Assembly (NCBI RefSeq): GCF_002216775.1
Contig: NZ_CP022315.1
Coordinates: 2,046,001 to 2,110,000 of the forward strand
DNA: 64,000 nt
Reading direction: 5' to 3'
Origin: Virgibacillus phasianinus
GTDB lineage: Bacteria > Bacillota > Bacilli > Bacillales > Amphibacillaceae
The first letter of the stretch is position 1. Every line of letters begins with the position of its first letter. The position numbers and the translations under genes were made by a program. The notes under the pieces were generated by a model, which searched no databases, was not told the DNA's origin, and worked only from the letters and a program-made list of their open reading frames with translations. Shown here in pieces: positions 1-8,960 of the stretch.

Positions 1-63
1 ATAATTTAACATTATGTAAAATGACAATGTTGGAAATTATTTGTAAAATAAATTATGAAGTAT

Positions 64-147
64 AGTTGAACCAGTGTCAACTTCAACTAATACAAATTTA
101 ACAGTAAAATTGAGACATATCAGTCCCTGGAGGTAAGCGCTTGCAAA
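64..147 (+). promoter_or_regulatory. Operator-like inverted repeat and cre-like site upstream of the aminotransferase
   Basis: AGTTGAA (64-70) and TTCAACT (82-88) form an inverted repeat with an 11-base spacer. At 133-147 the sequence GTAAGCGCTTGCAAA matches the reverse complement of the cre consensus WTGNAANCGNWNNCW at all but one position, so CcpA control is plausible. Both lie in the 199-base leader of the transaminase gene. No convincing -35/-10 pair was chosen. Regulation is inferred from motif shape only. Confidence 0.4.
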
Positions 148-199
148 ATGTGTTGATGGACAATGAGTAAATTCTTGTTTTCGAAGGGAGAAGGTTAAT

Positions 200-1564
200 T
201 TGGAAACGATAGAGGAAAAGAAAAAAAAGTTACTTGTTGAAAAGGATCGTCAAAATGTTTGGCATCATGTTTCCCCATATAAAAAAGAAAATCCCGCAAT
301 GGTCGTGACAGAAGCGAAAGGGTCATGGATAACTGACCATAGTGGAAATAAACTGCTTGACGCAATGTCAGGTCTTTGGTGTGTAAACGTTGGTTATGGC
401 AGGGAAGAATTGGCACTGGCGGCATATGAACAAATGAAACAGATGGCTTACGCGCCGATGGTTCAAAGTCATGTTGCAGCAATAGAACTTGCTGAAAAGA
501 TAAATGAGATGCTGGATGACGATTATATGATCTTTTATTCCAACAGTGGTTCAGATGCAAATGAAGTGGCGTTTAAAGTGACCCGCCAGTACCACCAGCA
601 AAATGGCGATCCTTCAAGGTATAAGTTCATTTCACGTTACCGCGCCTATCATGGAAGTTCAATGGGGGCTTTGTCGGCAACTGGTCAGGCATTACGTAAA
701 TACAAATACGAACCGCTTTCTTCAGGTTTTCTGCATGTTGCACCTCCAGATAATTATCGGAGGCCTTCAGGGCAATCTGTGGAAGAATATAATTTACTTC
801 GAGCAGAGGAACTTGAAAACAAAATTATATGGGAGCAAAAAGAGACAATCGCTGGAATTATTATGGAACCATTAATTACCGGTGGAGGTGTGTTAATTCC
901 GCATCCGGTATATGTAAAGAAAGTACAAGAGATTTGCAAGCGACATGGTGTCTTATTAATAATTGATGAAGTCATTTGCGGGTTTGGCAGAACTGGTAAG
1001 ATGTTTGGACATATGCATTATGACATTAAGCCGGATATTATTACGATGGCGAAGGGACTTACAAGTGCGTATTTGCCATTGTCAGTCACAGCTGTTCGTA
1101 AAGATATTTATGAAACCTTTAAAGATAGTGAAGAAAATAGCCATTTTCGTCACGTTAATACCTTTGGAGGGAACCCAGCAGCCTGTGCAGTCGCCCTGAA
1201 AAATATCGAGATTCTGGAACAGGAAAATTTAGTGTCTAGAGCCGCGGTTTTAGGAGAGCGCCTTCAAAAAGAGCTGGCAGAATTAAAAAGCCATCCATAC
1301 GTGGGAGATATTCGCAGTCTGGGATTTGTCATGGGTATTGAACTGGTGGAGGATAAGAACACAAAAGAGCCTGCAGCCGCTCAGCGAGTCGGCAAAATCA
1401 TTGGGGAATGTAAGGCCAATGGATTAATCATTGGGAAAAATGGAGATACGGTAGCAGGCTATAATAACATTCTAACCCTTTGTCCACCACTATCCAGTAC
1501 AGATGAGGATTTAGACTTTATTATTACTGTTTTGAAAAAGGTTTTTAAGCAAAACCAACCTTAA
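200..1564 (+). CDS. Class III omega-amino acid:pyruvate-type aminotransferase
   Basis: A 454-residue PLP enzyme of aminotransferase class III. Visible family marks are the SNSGSDANE phosphate-binding stretch (residues 114-122), the cofactor aspartate in IIDEVICGFGRTG (D256) and the PLP-linking lysine in MAKGLTSAYLP (K285). The start is TTG at 200, the codon best placed behind the ribosome site GAAGGGAGAAGG. It sits 40 bases upstream of an aldehyde dehydrogenase of the malonate/methylmalonate-semialdehyde class, so the pair would turn beta-alanine or a similar omega-amine into the semialdehyde and then acetyl-CoA or propionyl-CoA. Exact amine donor (beta-alanine, beta-aminoisobutyrate, taurine, putrescine) cannot be read from sequence. 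A symporter follows in the same direction and may import the amine. Confidence 0.88.
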   Translation: METIEEKKKKLLVEKDRQNVWHHVSPYKKENPAMVVTEAKGSWITDHSGNKLLDAMSGLWCVNVGYGREELALAAYEQMKQMAYAPMVQSHVAAIELAEKINEMLDDDYMIFYSNSGSDANEVAFKVTRQYHQQNGDPSRYKFISRYRAYHGSSMGALSATGQALRKYKYEPLSSGFLHVAPPDNYRRPSGQSVEEYNLLRAEELENKIIWEQKETIAGIIMEPLITGGGVLIPHPVYVKKVQEICKRHGVLLIIDEVICGFGRTGKMFGHMHYDIKPDIITMAKGLTSAYLPLSVTAVRKDIYETFKDSEENSHFRHVNTFGGNPAACAVALKNIEILEQENLVSRAAVLGERLQKELAELKSHPYVGDIRSLGFVMGIELVEDKNTKEPAAAQRVGKIIGECKANGLIIGKNGDTVAGYNNILTLCPPLSSTDEDLDFIITVLKKVFKQNQP

Positions 1565-1604
1565 AAAGAGGGCCACCATCACAAAAATCTAGGAGGTAAT
1601 TCGT

Positions 1605-3065
1605 ATGACGCAAACAATTGTAAAGTCACTAAAAAACTATGTTGGCGGAAAATGGATTGAAGCAAAATCAGAGAAAACAGAGACAGTATATAATCCCGCC
1701 ACAGAAGAAGTAATCGCGCATGTACCTATTTCATCAAAAGATGACCTGGATCATGCAGTAGAAGTAGCTAATGAAGCGTTTCAAAGCTGGAAGGAGGTTG
1801 CGGTTCCAAAACGTGCTCGTATTCTATTTAACTATCAACAATTGCTGGTCGAACACTGGGATGAACTAGCAGAATTGCTAACCATCGAAAATGGCAAAAG
1901 TTTAAAAGAGGCACATGGAGAAGTATTGCGGGGAATAGAATGTGTGGAGTACGCAGCTGGGGCACCATCATTAATGATGGGGAGTCAATTACCTTCGATT
2001 GCAACAGATCTTGAATCTGGGGTCTATCGCTATCCAATCGGTGTTATCGGTGGAATTACCCCATTTAACTTCCCAATGATGGTTCCAACCTGGATGTTCC
2101 CAATGGCAATTGTAACTGGTAATACATTTGTATTGAAGCCGTCTGAGCGTACGCCGCTACTTGCAAATCGCTTAGCAGAATTGCTTGAAGAAGCGGGTCT
2201 GCCTAAAGGAGTATTCAATATCGTCCATGGAGCACATGACGTTGTAAATGGATTATTGGATCATAAAGAGGTAGCAGCTATTTCATTTGTAGGTTCGCAG
2301 CCAGTCGCTGAATACGTTTATAAACGTGGTACCGAAAACTTGAAACGTGTGCAGGCACTTGCAGGAGCGAAAAACCACTCAACTGTACTGAAGGATGCTG
2401 ATTTAGAAAACGCAGCAACTCAAATTATTAGTGCAGCGTTTGGTTCGGCTGGCGAACGTTGTATGGCATGTTCCGTTGTAGCTGTAGAAGATTCAATTGC
2501 GGATGAGCTTGTTGAAAAACTTGTTCAGAAAGCCAATGAAGTAAAAATTGGTAATGGCCTGGATGAGGGTGCCTTCTTAGGTCCGGTGATTCGCGATCAA
2601 CATAAGGCGCGTACTTTACAATATATTGAGGATGGTGAAAAAGGAGGAGCAAAACTTATTCGTGATGGTCGTAAAGACGAATGTGTTCATCAGGATGGCT
2701 ATTTCGTGGGACCGACGATATTTGATAATGTAACGAGCGAAATGAAAATTTGGAAGGATGAAATTTTCGCTCCCGTTCTATCTATTAGTAGAGTGAAAAA
2801 CTTAGATGATGCGGTTGCACTTACAAACAAATCACGTTTTGCTAACGGTGCGTGCATTTTCACAAATAAGGGTGGAAATGTACGGCAGTTCCGTGAAACA
2901 ATTGACGCAGGTATGATTGGTGTAAATATCGGTGTACCGGCCCCAATGGCTTTCTTCCCATTCTCTGGATGGAAAGATTCGTTTTATGGTGATTTACATG
3001 CGAATGGTAAAGATGGTATTGAATTCTATACGCGAAAGAAAGTAGTTACGACTCGCTGGGTGTAA
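1605..3065 (+). CDS. mmsA: CoA-acylating methylmalonate/malonate-semialdehyde dehydrogenase
   Basis: A 486-residue NAD-dependent, CoA-acylating aldehyde dehydrogenase that oxidises malonate or methylmalonate semialdehyde to acetyl-CoA or propionyl-CoA with loss of CO2. The nucleophile is C286 in [10 protein letters not shown], a motif typical of the MmsA/IolA branch, and N155 in TPFNFPMM is the oxyanion residue. Length fits the family. Start ATG follows AGGAGGTAATTCGT. Together with the upstream transaminase it makes a two-step route from a beta-amino acid to an acyl-CoA. No inositol genes are nearby, so a role in inositol breakdown (iolA) is less likely here. A strong terminator follows at 3092. 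Confidence 0.92.
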   Translation: MTQTIVKSLKNYVGGKWIEAKSEKTETVYNPATEEVIAHVPISSKDDLDHAVEVANEAFQSWKEVAVPKRARILFNYQQLLVEHWDELAELLTIENGKSLKEAHGEVLRGIECVEYAAGAPSLMMGSQLPSIATDLESGVYRYPIGVIGGITPFNFPMMVPTWMFPMAIVTGNTFVLKPSERTPLLANRLAELLEEAGLPKGVFNIVHGAHDVVNGLLDHKEVAAISFVGSQPVAEYVYKRGTENLKRVQALAGAKNHSTVLKDADLENAATQIISAAFGSAGERCMACSVVAVEDSIADELVEKLVQKANEVKIGNGLDEGAFLGPVIRDQHKARTLQYIEDGEKGGAKLIRDGRKDECVHQDGYFVGPTIFDNVTSEMKIWKDEIFAPVLSISRVKNLDDAVALTNKSRFANGACIFTNKGGNVRQFRETIDAGMIGVNIGVPAPMAFFPFSGWKDSFYGDLHANGKDGIEFYTRKKVVTTRWV

Positions 3066-3091
3066 TTGTATAAAAAAGCTGTAGTGATACG

Positions 3092-3129
3092 AAAAGGAAT
3101 CAGGAGACTATCATCTTGATTCCTTTTAC
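3092..3129 (+). terminator. Rho-independent terminator after mmsA
   Basis: AAAAGGAATCA (3092-3102) pairs with TGATTCCTTTT (3117-3127) across a 14-base loop; T-rich sequence follows. It separates the two enzyme genes from the symporter operon. Confidence 0.75.
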
Positions 3130-3310
3130 TATTTTATCATTCTAGTTTTCATATTTTATATTGTGATGAAGATGAGATGAATATTCATAGCTTGTCAGAT
3201 ATATATAATTAGATGTTATTATATTAGAACTTTTGCAACTACTTGGGATTAACGACGAAACTTATGTTTCAAATGATTGGACTATATTCATTAAAGAGAG
3301 GAGATACATA

Positions 3311-3463
3311 ATGTTTAATTTCCCCGTTGAAACTTTCTGGCTAATTGTACCATGGCCATTTATTTGGCTAACGTTAGGTATTATTATGTATTTCATCAAA
3401 AAAAGGGATGATGAGCGAGAAGATGAATTCTACGCAAAATCCGATGACAAGGAGTTGAAGTGA
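3311..3463 (+). CDS. Small one-TM membrane protein paired with the downstream symporter
   Basis: A 50-residue protein with one hydrophobic segment (about residues 8-33, rich in W, P, I and F) and a charged tail (KKRDDEREDE...). The ATG at 3311 is chosen because AGAGAGGAG stands just in front of it; a longer reading from 3233 has no ribosome site. Its stop overlaps the GTG start of the symporter (GTGA), which implies translational coupling and probably a shared complex. Small membrane partners in front of SSS-family symporters are known (for example YhdT-type proteins with PanF); whether this one belongs to that family needs a profile search. Function is inferred from position. Confidence 0.7.
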   Translation: MFNFPVETFWLIVPWPFIWLTLGIIMYFIKKRDDEREDEFYAKSDDKELK

Positions 3464-5028
3464 CGGTGGGATCTGATGCGATTGTCTTTATTATTTATTT
3501 AGTTGCTTTGCTTTCGGTAGGAATATTTTTTTCACGAAAAGCATCTCAATCGGTTGATAGTTATTTACTTGGTGATAGAAATATAGGTCCCGCTGTTACT
3601 GCATTAACCATGCAAAGTACATCAATGAGTGGGTACATGTTTTTAGGTGGTCCAGCACTAGCATTTCAACAGGGATGGTATGCAATTTGGTATGCAATCG
3701 GTGATGCGGGTGGAGGCATTGTTAATCTATCTGTTCTAGGAAAGAGAATGCGGCGAATGTCTGAGATTTTGGGGGCACTTTCACCAATCGAATATTTGGA
3801 AAAACGGTTTGAGAGCGCAGCAGTAAGTGTTGTTGGATCTATAATTTCTATCATTTTTTTATTTGCATATGTTTTTGCGCAATTTATTGCATCTGGCAAA
3901 GCACTAGAAGCTCTGACAGGCTTACCATATGAGTGGGCACTTGTTATTGGGGTTAGTGTAATCATAGCCTATACGGTTGTAGGTGGCTACCTGGCTGTGG
4001 TTTGGACTGATTTTTTTCAAGGCATAGTAATGGTGGTAGGAGTTTTAGGCATTTTGGTTATGGGGCTCATTCATGTTGGGGGGCTCTCTGGTTTAAACCA
4101 TGCGCTTGGTCAAATTGATCCTTCCTACCTAAGCATTTGGGGTAAAGATCTTGAATTTTATGGACAGTGGGGCGTCATTATAGGGGCTGTCCTTATTTAT
4201 TCTATTGGGTATATGGGGCTTCCGCATGTTGTTGTAAGGCACATGTCAATGAAAAGCACAAAGACGGTGAAAACCGCTACACTTTGGACAGCGATTTACA
4301 ATCAACTTTTTGCATATGCACCCTATTTATTAGGATTTATTGGAATCATTTTACTTCCGAATTTGGCAGATCCTGAAATGGTTATCCCAACACTTGCGTA
4401 TACATTTTTTCCAGGGATTTTTGCAGCAATACTACTTTCAGCTATTATGGCTGCTATCATGTCAACTTCTGATTCTATTTTAATGCAAGCTGGAACCATT
4501 TTATCACGGGATGTATATCAACGATTTATTGATAAAAAAGCAAGTCAAACCAAAATGGTTCGTGTTTCACGCCTTAGTATCCTTCTTGCAGGTGTAATAG
4601 GAGTGGTTGTCGCAATAAATCAACCACCATCCGTATTTGCACTAGTGGTATTTGCGTTTGGTACACTTGGAAATAGTTTTCTAGTTCCCTATGTCTGTTC
4701 AGTTTATTGGAAAAATGCCAATAAAATAGGAGTATTATGCGCAATGATTGGTGGTGGACTAACCAATATTCTTTGGACCTCTTTTGACTGGCAGAGTGCT
4801 ACAGCAATCCATCCTTTTCTAGGGGGGTTAATGGTTTCTATTTTAGGAATGATCGTTGGCAACAGGTTTGGATCAACACCCTCTAAACCAATTCAAAAAG
4901 CATTTGAAGATGCAAAGGGTCCACGAACATTACCTAAAAATATCGAAAAGAATATAGCACGCGATATTGGTCCTGAAGCAAGAAGTATTGCTGACTTTAT
5001 CGGCAACAACGCTCCAATCAAAGGGTGA
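3460..5028 (+). CDS. Sodium:solute symporter (SSS family)
   Basis: A 522-residue polytopic membrane protein of the SSSF family, with about 13 hydrophobic segments. Recognisable parts are the N-terminal LGDRNIGPAVTALTMQSTSMSGYMF region around the sodium site, the GGYLAVVWTDFFQG motif of the middle helices, and AAIMAAIMSTSDSILMQAG, matching the conserved sodium-binding Ser/Thr stretch of helix 8. GTG start overlaps the stop of the small membrane protein. Substrate is unknown; the PanF/PutP-like sequence and the upstream beta-amino-acid enzymes suggest an amino or carboxylic acid. The last four bases overlap the next gene, so three genes form one unit. Confidence 0.88.
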   Translation: MTVGSDAIVFIIYLVALLSVGIFFSRKASQSVDSYLLGDRNIGPAVTALTMQSTSMSGYMFLGGPALAFQQGWYAIWYAIGDAGGGIVNLSVLGKRMRRMSEILGALSPIEYLEKRFESAAVSVVGSIISIIFLFAYVFAQFIASGKALEALTGLPYEWALVIGVSVIIAYTVVGGYLAVVWTDFFQGIVMVVGVLGILVMGLIHVGGLSGLNHALGQIDPSYLSIWGKDLEFYGQWGVIIGAVLIYSIGYMGLPHVVVRHMSMKSTKTVKTATLWTAIYNQLFAYAPYLLGFIGIILLPNLADPEMVIPTLAYTFFPGIFAAILLSAIMAAIMSTSDSILMQAGTILSRDVYQRFIDKKASQTKMVRVSRLSILLAGVIGVVVAINQPPSVFALVVFAFGTLGNSFLVPYVCSVYWKNANKIGVLCAMIGGGLTNILWTSFDWQSATAIHPFLGGLMVSILGMIVGNRFGSTPSKPIQKAFEDAKGPRTLPKNIEKNIARDIGPEARSIADFIGNNAPIKG

Positions 5029-5525
5029 TGGTAATGAATGAACTAGTCAAAGCAGAAGCGATAGGTTTTAGCAATCAAGAAATAAAGGTTTATCTTGAAC
5101 GGATGGATACAAATAGGTCCTTTAAGGTCAATCAACTTGTTTTTTACCCATATTTCTTTTTTGAGTATGAACTTGAAAGCAAAAGTTTTTTTCACCCAAT
5201 CGGTGGAGCGGTAGGCTGCACCGTTGATGGGGTGAATGGGGTCGGTGCGGTAATTGACATCTCACCTGAGTTTAAGGAACAAGAAATAACAGCAGAGAAA
5301 CTCATTCAAAAGGAATTAGATACAATGGAGGCTAAGGGTATCGCTGAAAAATTTCTGTATAATTCTATTTCATACAAAATGAAGGTCCTGTCTATGCCAA
5401 GAATGAAGCTAATTAAGCAGGAAGTATTCTATCGTCCGTACTGGATTGCCGAAGGTGGTACTTACTCGAGTAATCAATTTTTGTTAACGGTTGATGCAGT
5501 GACAGGAAAGTACCACCCGTTGTAG
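5025..5525 (+). CDS. Conserved-looking soluble protein of unknown function
   Basis: A 166-residue protein I do not recognise. It has no signal peptide or membrane segment; it is rich in aromatic residues (FYPYFFFEYELE, FYRPYWIAEGG) and ends in a strand-like FLLTVDAVTGKYHPL resembling the end of PepSY-like or lipocalin-like domains, but this is only an impression. The start may be GTG 5025, ATG 5028 or ATG 5034; all overlap or touch the end of the symporter gene, so it is translationally coupled. Context suggests an accessory or intracellular partner of the transporter or of the amine pathway. Confidence 0.65.
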   Translation: MMVMNELVKAEAIGFSNQEIKVYLERMDTNRSFKVNQLVFYPYFFFEYELESKSFFHPIGGAVGCTVDGVNGVGAVIDISPEFKEQEITAEKLIQKELDTMEAKGIAEKFLYNSISYKMKVLSMPRMKLIKQEVFYRPYWIAEGGTYSSNQFLLTVDAVTGKYHPL

Positions 5526-5611
5526 TTCAACTAAAAACGAGTTGATAAAGTGGGCAATCTGATCAAAAAGCAGAAACCTTTCGACACCGACAGGCGCTAA
5601 ACTCGGGTGGC

Positions 5612-5660
5612 AGACAGGTTCCTTGTACTGGGACAAGGAACCTGTCCCCGCGTCCCGCCG
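5612..5660. repeat. REP-like GGGACAGG palindrome, copy 1
   Basis: Two arms of the dispersed palindrome (ACAGGTTCCTTGT and GGGACAAGGAACCTGTCCCC, then CGTCCCGC) lie between the convergent genes ending at 5525 and 5684. This is the left-most copy of a family concentrated from here to 31.7 kb. Confidence 0.85.
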
Positions 5661-5683
5661 CCAGCCCCCAAGGACAAGGATTT

Positions 5684-6757
5684 TCAGTCCTGCTCACATG
5701 GTCTTCCTTCTATCCATTCAAGTTCGTCATCGGTTAGGTTCATGACGATACTGAACACGGTGTCGATATTTTCGCGTTCGGATTGTCCTGGTTGGCTGTG
5801 ACGGCAGATGGATTCTGGAAAATGATCATGGTTAGCGAGTATTTGGAACAAATCATCTTTGGTAATTGTGCTGCCATCCAGTTGTCCCAATAGGCTGTTT
5901 ACAGTTGTAAGACGGGTAAAAGAGTTTGCTGTCGCGTTTTCAATAATTTGCTTTTTCAACCCAGGGGAACAGATGTGGTTAGTATGGGTTACTATTCCGT
6001 TCTCTGCTTCAATTTTTCCAGTGTGTACTGGTGACACTTCCATTCCTATCGCTTCGCCGGATCCTGAGGCGATTAGGAAATGGGCCGCCGATGCCATTTG
6101 ATTATGATCGATTTTCGTGATTGCTTCTTCCATTGAATGGGATTCGAGAACAGCCCGTAATCCCAGGTGAATTGGAACTTTAGGCTGCCACGTATCGGTT
6201 ACTAATGCATTGAGGCAGACGCCCATCCCAGCACTGTTCCTGCCAATTTTTCCGATGATGCCGGCTTCCGTTACCATTTGGATGGCTGGCACCCCTTGTT
6301 GTTCAATCGTTAGCTCAACTAATGCATCCAGTTGTGTGCCTTTCCAGTCCCAATTTTGGGCTAACCATGTCTTCTCTGACTTTGGATTTGTTATGGCAAA
6401 TGATGTGCAGCCGTCCGGTCCGGTTATTAGTGCAATTTCACTTCTTGCATTGATCGCCAAAATATCTTCGTAGTCCACACCGGAACCTTTCGCTATTCCG
6501 TTCATTTCTTCTAAGTAATTGGAATTGTATTGTTCAATTGCTTTTTCATGCAGCAAGGCTTTTTCCTTGGATTCCTTCCAGGACATATTGGAATAGTCAT
6601 GGAACATCCGCTCATAGGTTTGTAATGTCGTATGGACCTTGTCTCTTGCCTGTTCCCCATGATTTCGGCCAATTTCAGACGATGACCCGCATAATTGCAG
6701 GATTTGGTTAGCGGGACGAGGGACCTGTCCCTCATGTCCCTGAGTATTTTTACTCAT
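5684..6757 (-). CDS. C45 family autoproteolytic acyltransferase/hydrolase
   Basis: A 357-residue protein of the acyl-CoA:isopenicillin-N-acyltransferase-like (peptidase C45) Ntn-hydrolase family. The family signature is seen in GSSSEIGRNHGEQ near the N-terminus and GCTSFAI, where C117 would become the N-terminal nucleophile after self-cleavage; NWDWKG follows as expected. Members hydrolyse amide bonds of N-acyl compounds. The ATG start is one base into the TAA stop of the upstream M20 gene (TAATG), behind GAAGG. Oddly, residues about 6-16 (QGHEGQVPRPA) are encoded by a copy of the GGGACAGG palindrome, and there is no usable start codon between the repeat and the conserved domain, so the repeat must be translated. 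Confidence 0.85.
   Translation of the reverse strand: MSKNTQGHEGQVPRPANQILQLCGSSSEIGRNHGEQARDKVHTTLQTYERMFHDYSNMSWKESKEKALLHEKAIEQYNSNYLEEMNGIAKGSGVDYEDILAINARSEIALITGPDGCTSFAITNPKSEKTWLAQNWDWKGTQLDALVELTIEQQGVPAIQMVTEAGIIGKIGRNSAGMGVCLNALVTDTWQPKVPIHLGLRAVLESHSMEEAITKIDHNQMASAAHFLIASGSGEAIGMEVSPVHTGKIEAENGIVTHTNHICSPGLKKQIIENATANSFTRLTTVNSLLGQLDGSTITKDDLFQILANHDHFPESICRHSQPGQSERENIDTVFSIVMNLTDDELEWIEGRPCEQD
6711..6740. repeat. REP-like GGGACAGG palindrome inside a coding region
   Basis: GCGGGACGAGGGACCTGTCC followed by CTCATGTCCC: a complete palindrome lying within the 5' end of the C45 hydrolase gene and read in frame. Confidence 0.88.
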
Positions 6758-7887
6758 TATTCCTTCACTCCCTTGTGTTCTAAGGTGCTCAAAATGGTGT
6801 TTGTTAAAATTTTGACACCTGGAATAATCATTTTATGATCAAATGACATGTTCGGGTGATGCAATCCTGGTTTCAAATCACAGCCTAGACCAAGGACTGT
6901 CGCTTTAATGTGGTCTTTTTTCAATGTGTAAAAATGGAAATCTTCACTTCCTGATGTTGTGACTGGTGCTACTAGGTTTTCCGCGCCTAGTACTTTTTTG
7001 ATAGAATCAGCCATGATATCTTTAGCTTCTGGATCGACAATTGCTGATGCCATCATGGATTCCACCGATAAATTGATTGGTACATGATAATAATCCGAAA
7101 TCGATTGTACGGCCTCCTCAACAGATGTGGCCAGCTTTTCAATAATTTCATTGGTTTGTGCCCGCATATCAATACTGAAGGTTGCATTTCCGGGGATGAT
7201 ATTGGAACTTTCGCCCCCGGCAAGAAACTTCGTGACCTTTACAGAATGCGGCACCATTGGGTCGATGTGGATGTGACTCAGCTTTTGAACTAATTCTGAT
7301 CCGACCTCGATGGCGTTCACACCTAGATGCGGCCGTGCGCCGTGTGTATCTTCACCGATAATTTCGCCGTCGATATGTTTTGCAGCGCCATGAAAAAGGG
7401 CTGGGGTGGCCATGCCATTTTCCACTTCCTGAATGGGACGAAGGTGAACGCCATACAAATAATCAACGTCATCCACAACATTTTTTTCGATTATTTTAAG
7501 TGCGCCATTACCTTTTTCCTCGGCCGGTTGAAAAATAAAACGGATAGTGCCATTCGGGATGCTTTCCATTTCTTTAATGGACAGAAGCACGCCAAGCACC
7601 ATTGTCATATGTGAGTCGTGGCCACAGGAATGATTGGCCTGGAATTTCCCGTTGACTTCCTGCCAAAGCGCATCCATGTCTGCGCGTATCCCGACAACAG
7701 GCTTTCCATCACCAATTTCGCCGACTACCCCCGTGCAATCGTCAAAGGTTCGTACTTTGCAGCCGCTGTCGATTAATATATTTTTAATGAATTCAGTTGT
7801 TTCCACCTCATTCCAGCTTGTTTCCGGGTGTGTATGCAGGTGTTCAAAAATCTCCATAACTTTTGCTTCGATTGTAGTTGTTGCCAT
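6757..7887 (-). CDS. M20 family metallo-amidohydrolase (N-acyl amino acid deacylase type)
   Basis: A 376-residue cytoplasmic zinc peptidase/deacylase of the M20D type (hippurate/IAA-amino acid hydrolase-like). The metal site is visible in GIRADMDAL and HSCGHDSHM, with FQPAEEKGNGA holding the catalytic glutamates and GSEDFHFYT near the C-terminus. ATG at 7887 is preferred because AAAGGAGAA lies 8 bases upstream; a longer reading from 7920 would put that site inside the gene. The stop overlaps the start of the C45 hydrolase, so both are co-translated. It lies downstream of the RpiR regulator on the same strand. Substrate is probably an N-acylated amino acid or small amide, inferred from family and neighbours. 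Confidence 0.87.
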   Translation of the reverse strand: MATTTIEAKVMEIFEHLHTHPETSWNEVETTEFIKNILIDSGCKVRTFDDCTGVVGEIGDGKPVVGIRADMDALWQEVNGKFQANHSCGHDSHMTMVLGVLLSIKEMESIPNGTIRFIFQPAEEKGNGALKIIEKNVVDDVDYLYGVHLRPIQEVENGMATPALFHGAAKHIDGEIIGEDTHGARPHLGVNAIEVGSELVQKLSHIHIDPMVPHSVKVTKFLAGGESSNIIPGNATFSIDMRAQTNEIIEKLATSVEEAVQSISDYYHVPINLSVESMMASAIVDPEAKDIMADSIKKVLGAENLVAPVTTSGSEDFHFYTLKKDHIKATVLGLGCDLKPGLHHPNMSFDHKMIIPGVKILTNTILSTLEHKGVKE

Positions 7888-7949
7888 AATAATTGATTCT
7901 CCTTTGCTTGTTTTTATCATAGTTTGCCGGTAGTAAACCCCAGTTTCAC

Positions 7950-8792
7950 TTACAATTTAAAAGTTTGCTTAAGTCGCTTTTCTTCCATTCTCTGTTTATT
8001 TTTCCTGGTTCGTTCCGGCTCCTTAATGGAGATGCCGGAAACCAGTGCATTCAAAAAGGAAAACACGATTGGTGCAGTTTCCGCATTACTTCCTTTTGAA
8101 AAATAAACCGGAAATAGCGTATCGGCATAACCGGAAATCGGTGCGATACCGGAATCGGTAATGCCAATAATCTTCCAGCCACGTTTTTTTGCCTCTTTGG
8201 CAAGCATCAGGGTTTCAATCGAATAGGCGTGAAACGAGAAGGCGACAAACACGTGCTTCTTTTGTTCAGTGGCAAATTCCAGATGTGCATCCAGGTCAGG
8301 GCGATACAGCCGTGCGTTGATACCGATTGAGAGCAGCGCGTAGGTGAGCCAATGGGCCATGGAAAAGGTGTAGCGCAGCCCGGAAATAAGCACTTCATCT
8401 GCATTCGTCAGGTACGTAACGGCCTCATTAAACTGTGCTTCACTGATATTTTTGGAGGTCGATTGAATGTTGAACTGATCGTGAAGCATGACTTGTTCAT
8501 GAAATGGTCGTCCATTATCATCTTCGCTCGACAACGAATAATCCTCAAAGACCCGTTTCTGGTTAAACACGTAATCGCGCACTTCCTTTTGCAGTTCACT
8601 GTAGCCTGAATAACCCAGCGTCAGGCAAAAACGGGTGATCATCGACTCGCTAACGCCAAGCGACTCGCCAACCTTCTTAGCAGTATTTGCTGCGAATGCG
8701 GTTGGTTCCTCCAGTAAATAGGTGGCCACTTTTTTTAATCCCTTTGATAGATCATCATACGCCAATTCAATTTTTTTGTAGAATTCATTCAC
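7950..8792 (-). CDS. MurR/RpiR family transcriptional regulator
   Basis: A 280-residue regulator with an N-terminal HTH_6 domain (KKVGESLGVSESMITRFCLTLGYSGYSEL gives the recognition helix) and a C-terminal SIS sugar-phosphate-type domain (ADEVLISGLRYT, FVAFSFHAYSIETLMLAKEAKKRG). GTG at 8792 is taken as start because GGGAGG lies 7-12 bases upstream; TTG at 8807 would overlap that site. It heads the leftward deacylase genes and is divergent from the YfcC carrier, so it likely controls both sides. Here the effector may be an amide breakdown product rather than a sugar phosphate; that is inference. Confidence 0.88.
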   Translation of the reverse strand: MNEFYKKIELAYDDLSKGLKKVATYLLEEPTAFAANTAKKVGESLGVSESMITRFCLTLGYSGYSELQKEVRDYVFNQKRVFEDYSLSSEDDNGRPFHEQVMLHDQFNIQSTSKNISEAQFNEAVTYLTNADEVLISGLRYTFSMAHWLTYALLSIGINARLYRPDLDAHLEFATEQKKHVFVAFSFHAYSIETLMLAKEAKKRGWKIIGITDSGIAPISGYADTLFPVYFSKGSNAETAPIVFSFLNALVSGISIKEPERTRKNKQRMEEKRLKQTFKL

Positions 8793-8835
8793 AGATGTGC
8801 CTCCCAAAAAATAAAAGATAAATTTTAAAATTCTA

Positions 8836-8864
8836 TTGATTTAAAAGAAATACTTTATTATAAT
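8836..8864 (+). promoter_or_regulatory. Probable sigma-A promoter for the YfcC-family carrier
   Basis: TTGATT (8836-8841) and TATAAT (8859-8864) with a 17-base spacer lie about 100 bases upstream of the carrier gene and between it and the divergent RpiR gene. The surrounding AT-rich sequence is a natural place for RpiR binding. Confidence 0.6.
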
Positions 8865-8960
8865 CTAGCATAACCTATTCGTTTTCACAATAATTTATCT
8901 TTTCAAAATCACTGAAGAGGAGGATTGGTTTAAACAAAAATTGTAGGGAGGACTTACCAT

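Noticed and set aside
7327-7614. Opposite-strand open frames inside the M20 gene and similar frames across most genes
   Set aside because: They are in shadow frames of well-conserved enzymes with no ribosome sites or family signatures.
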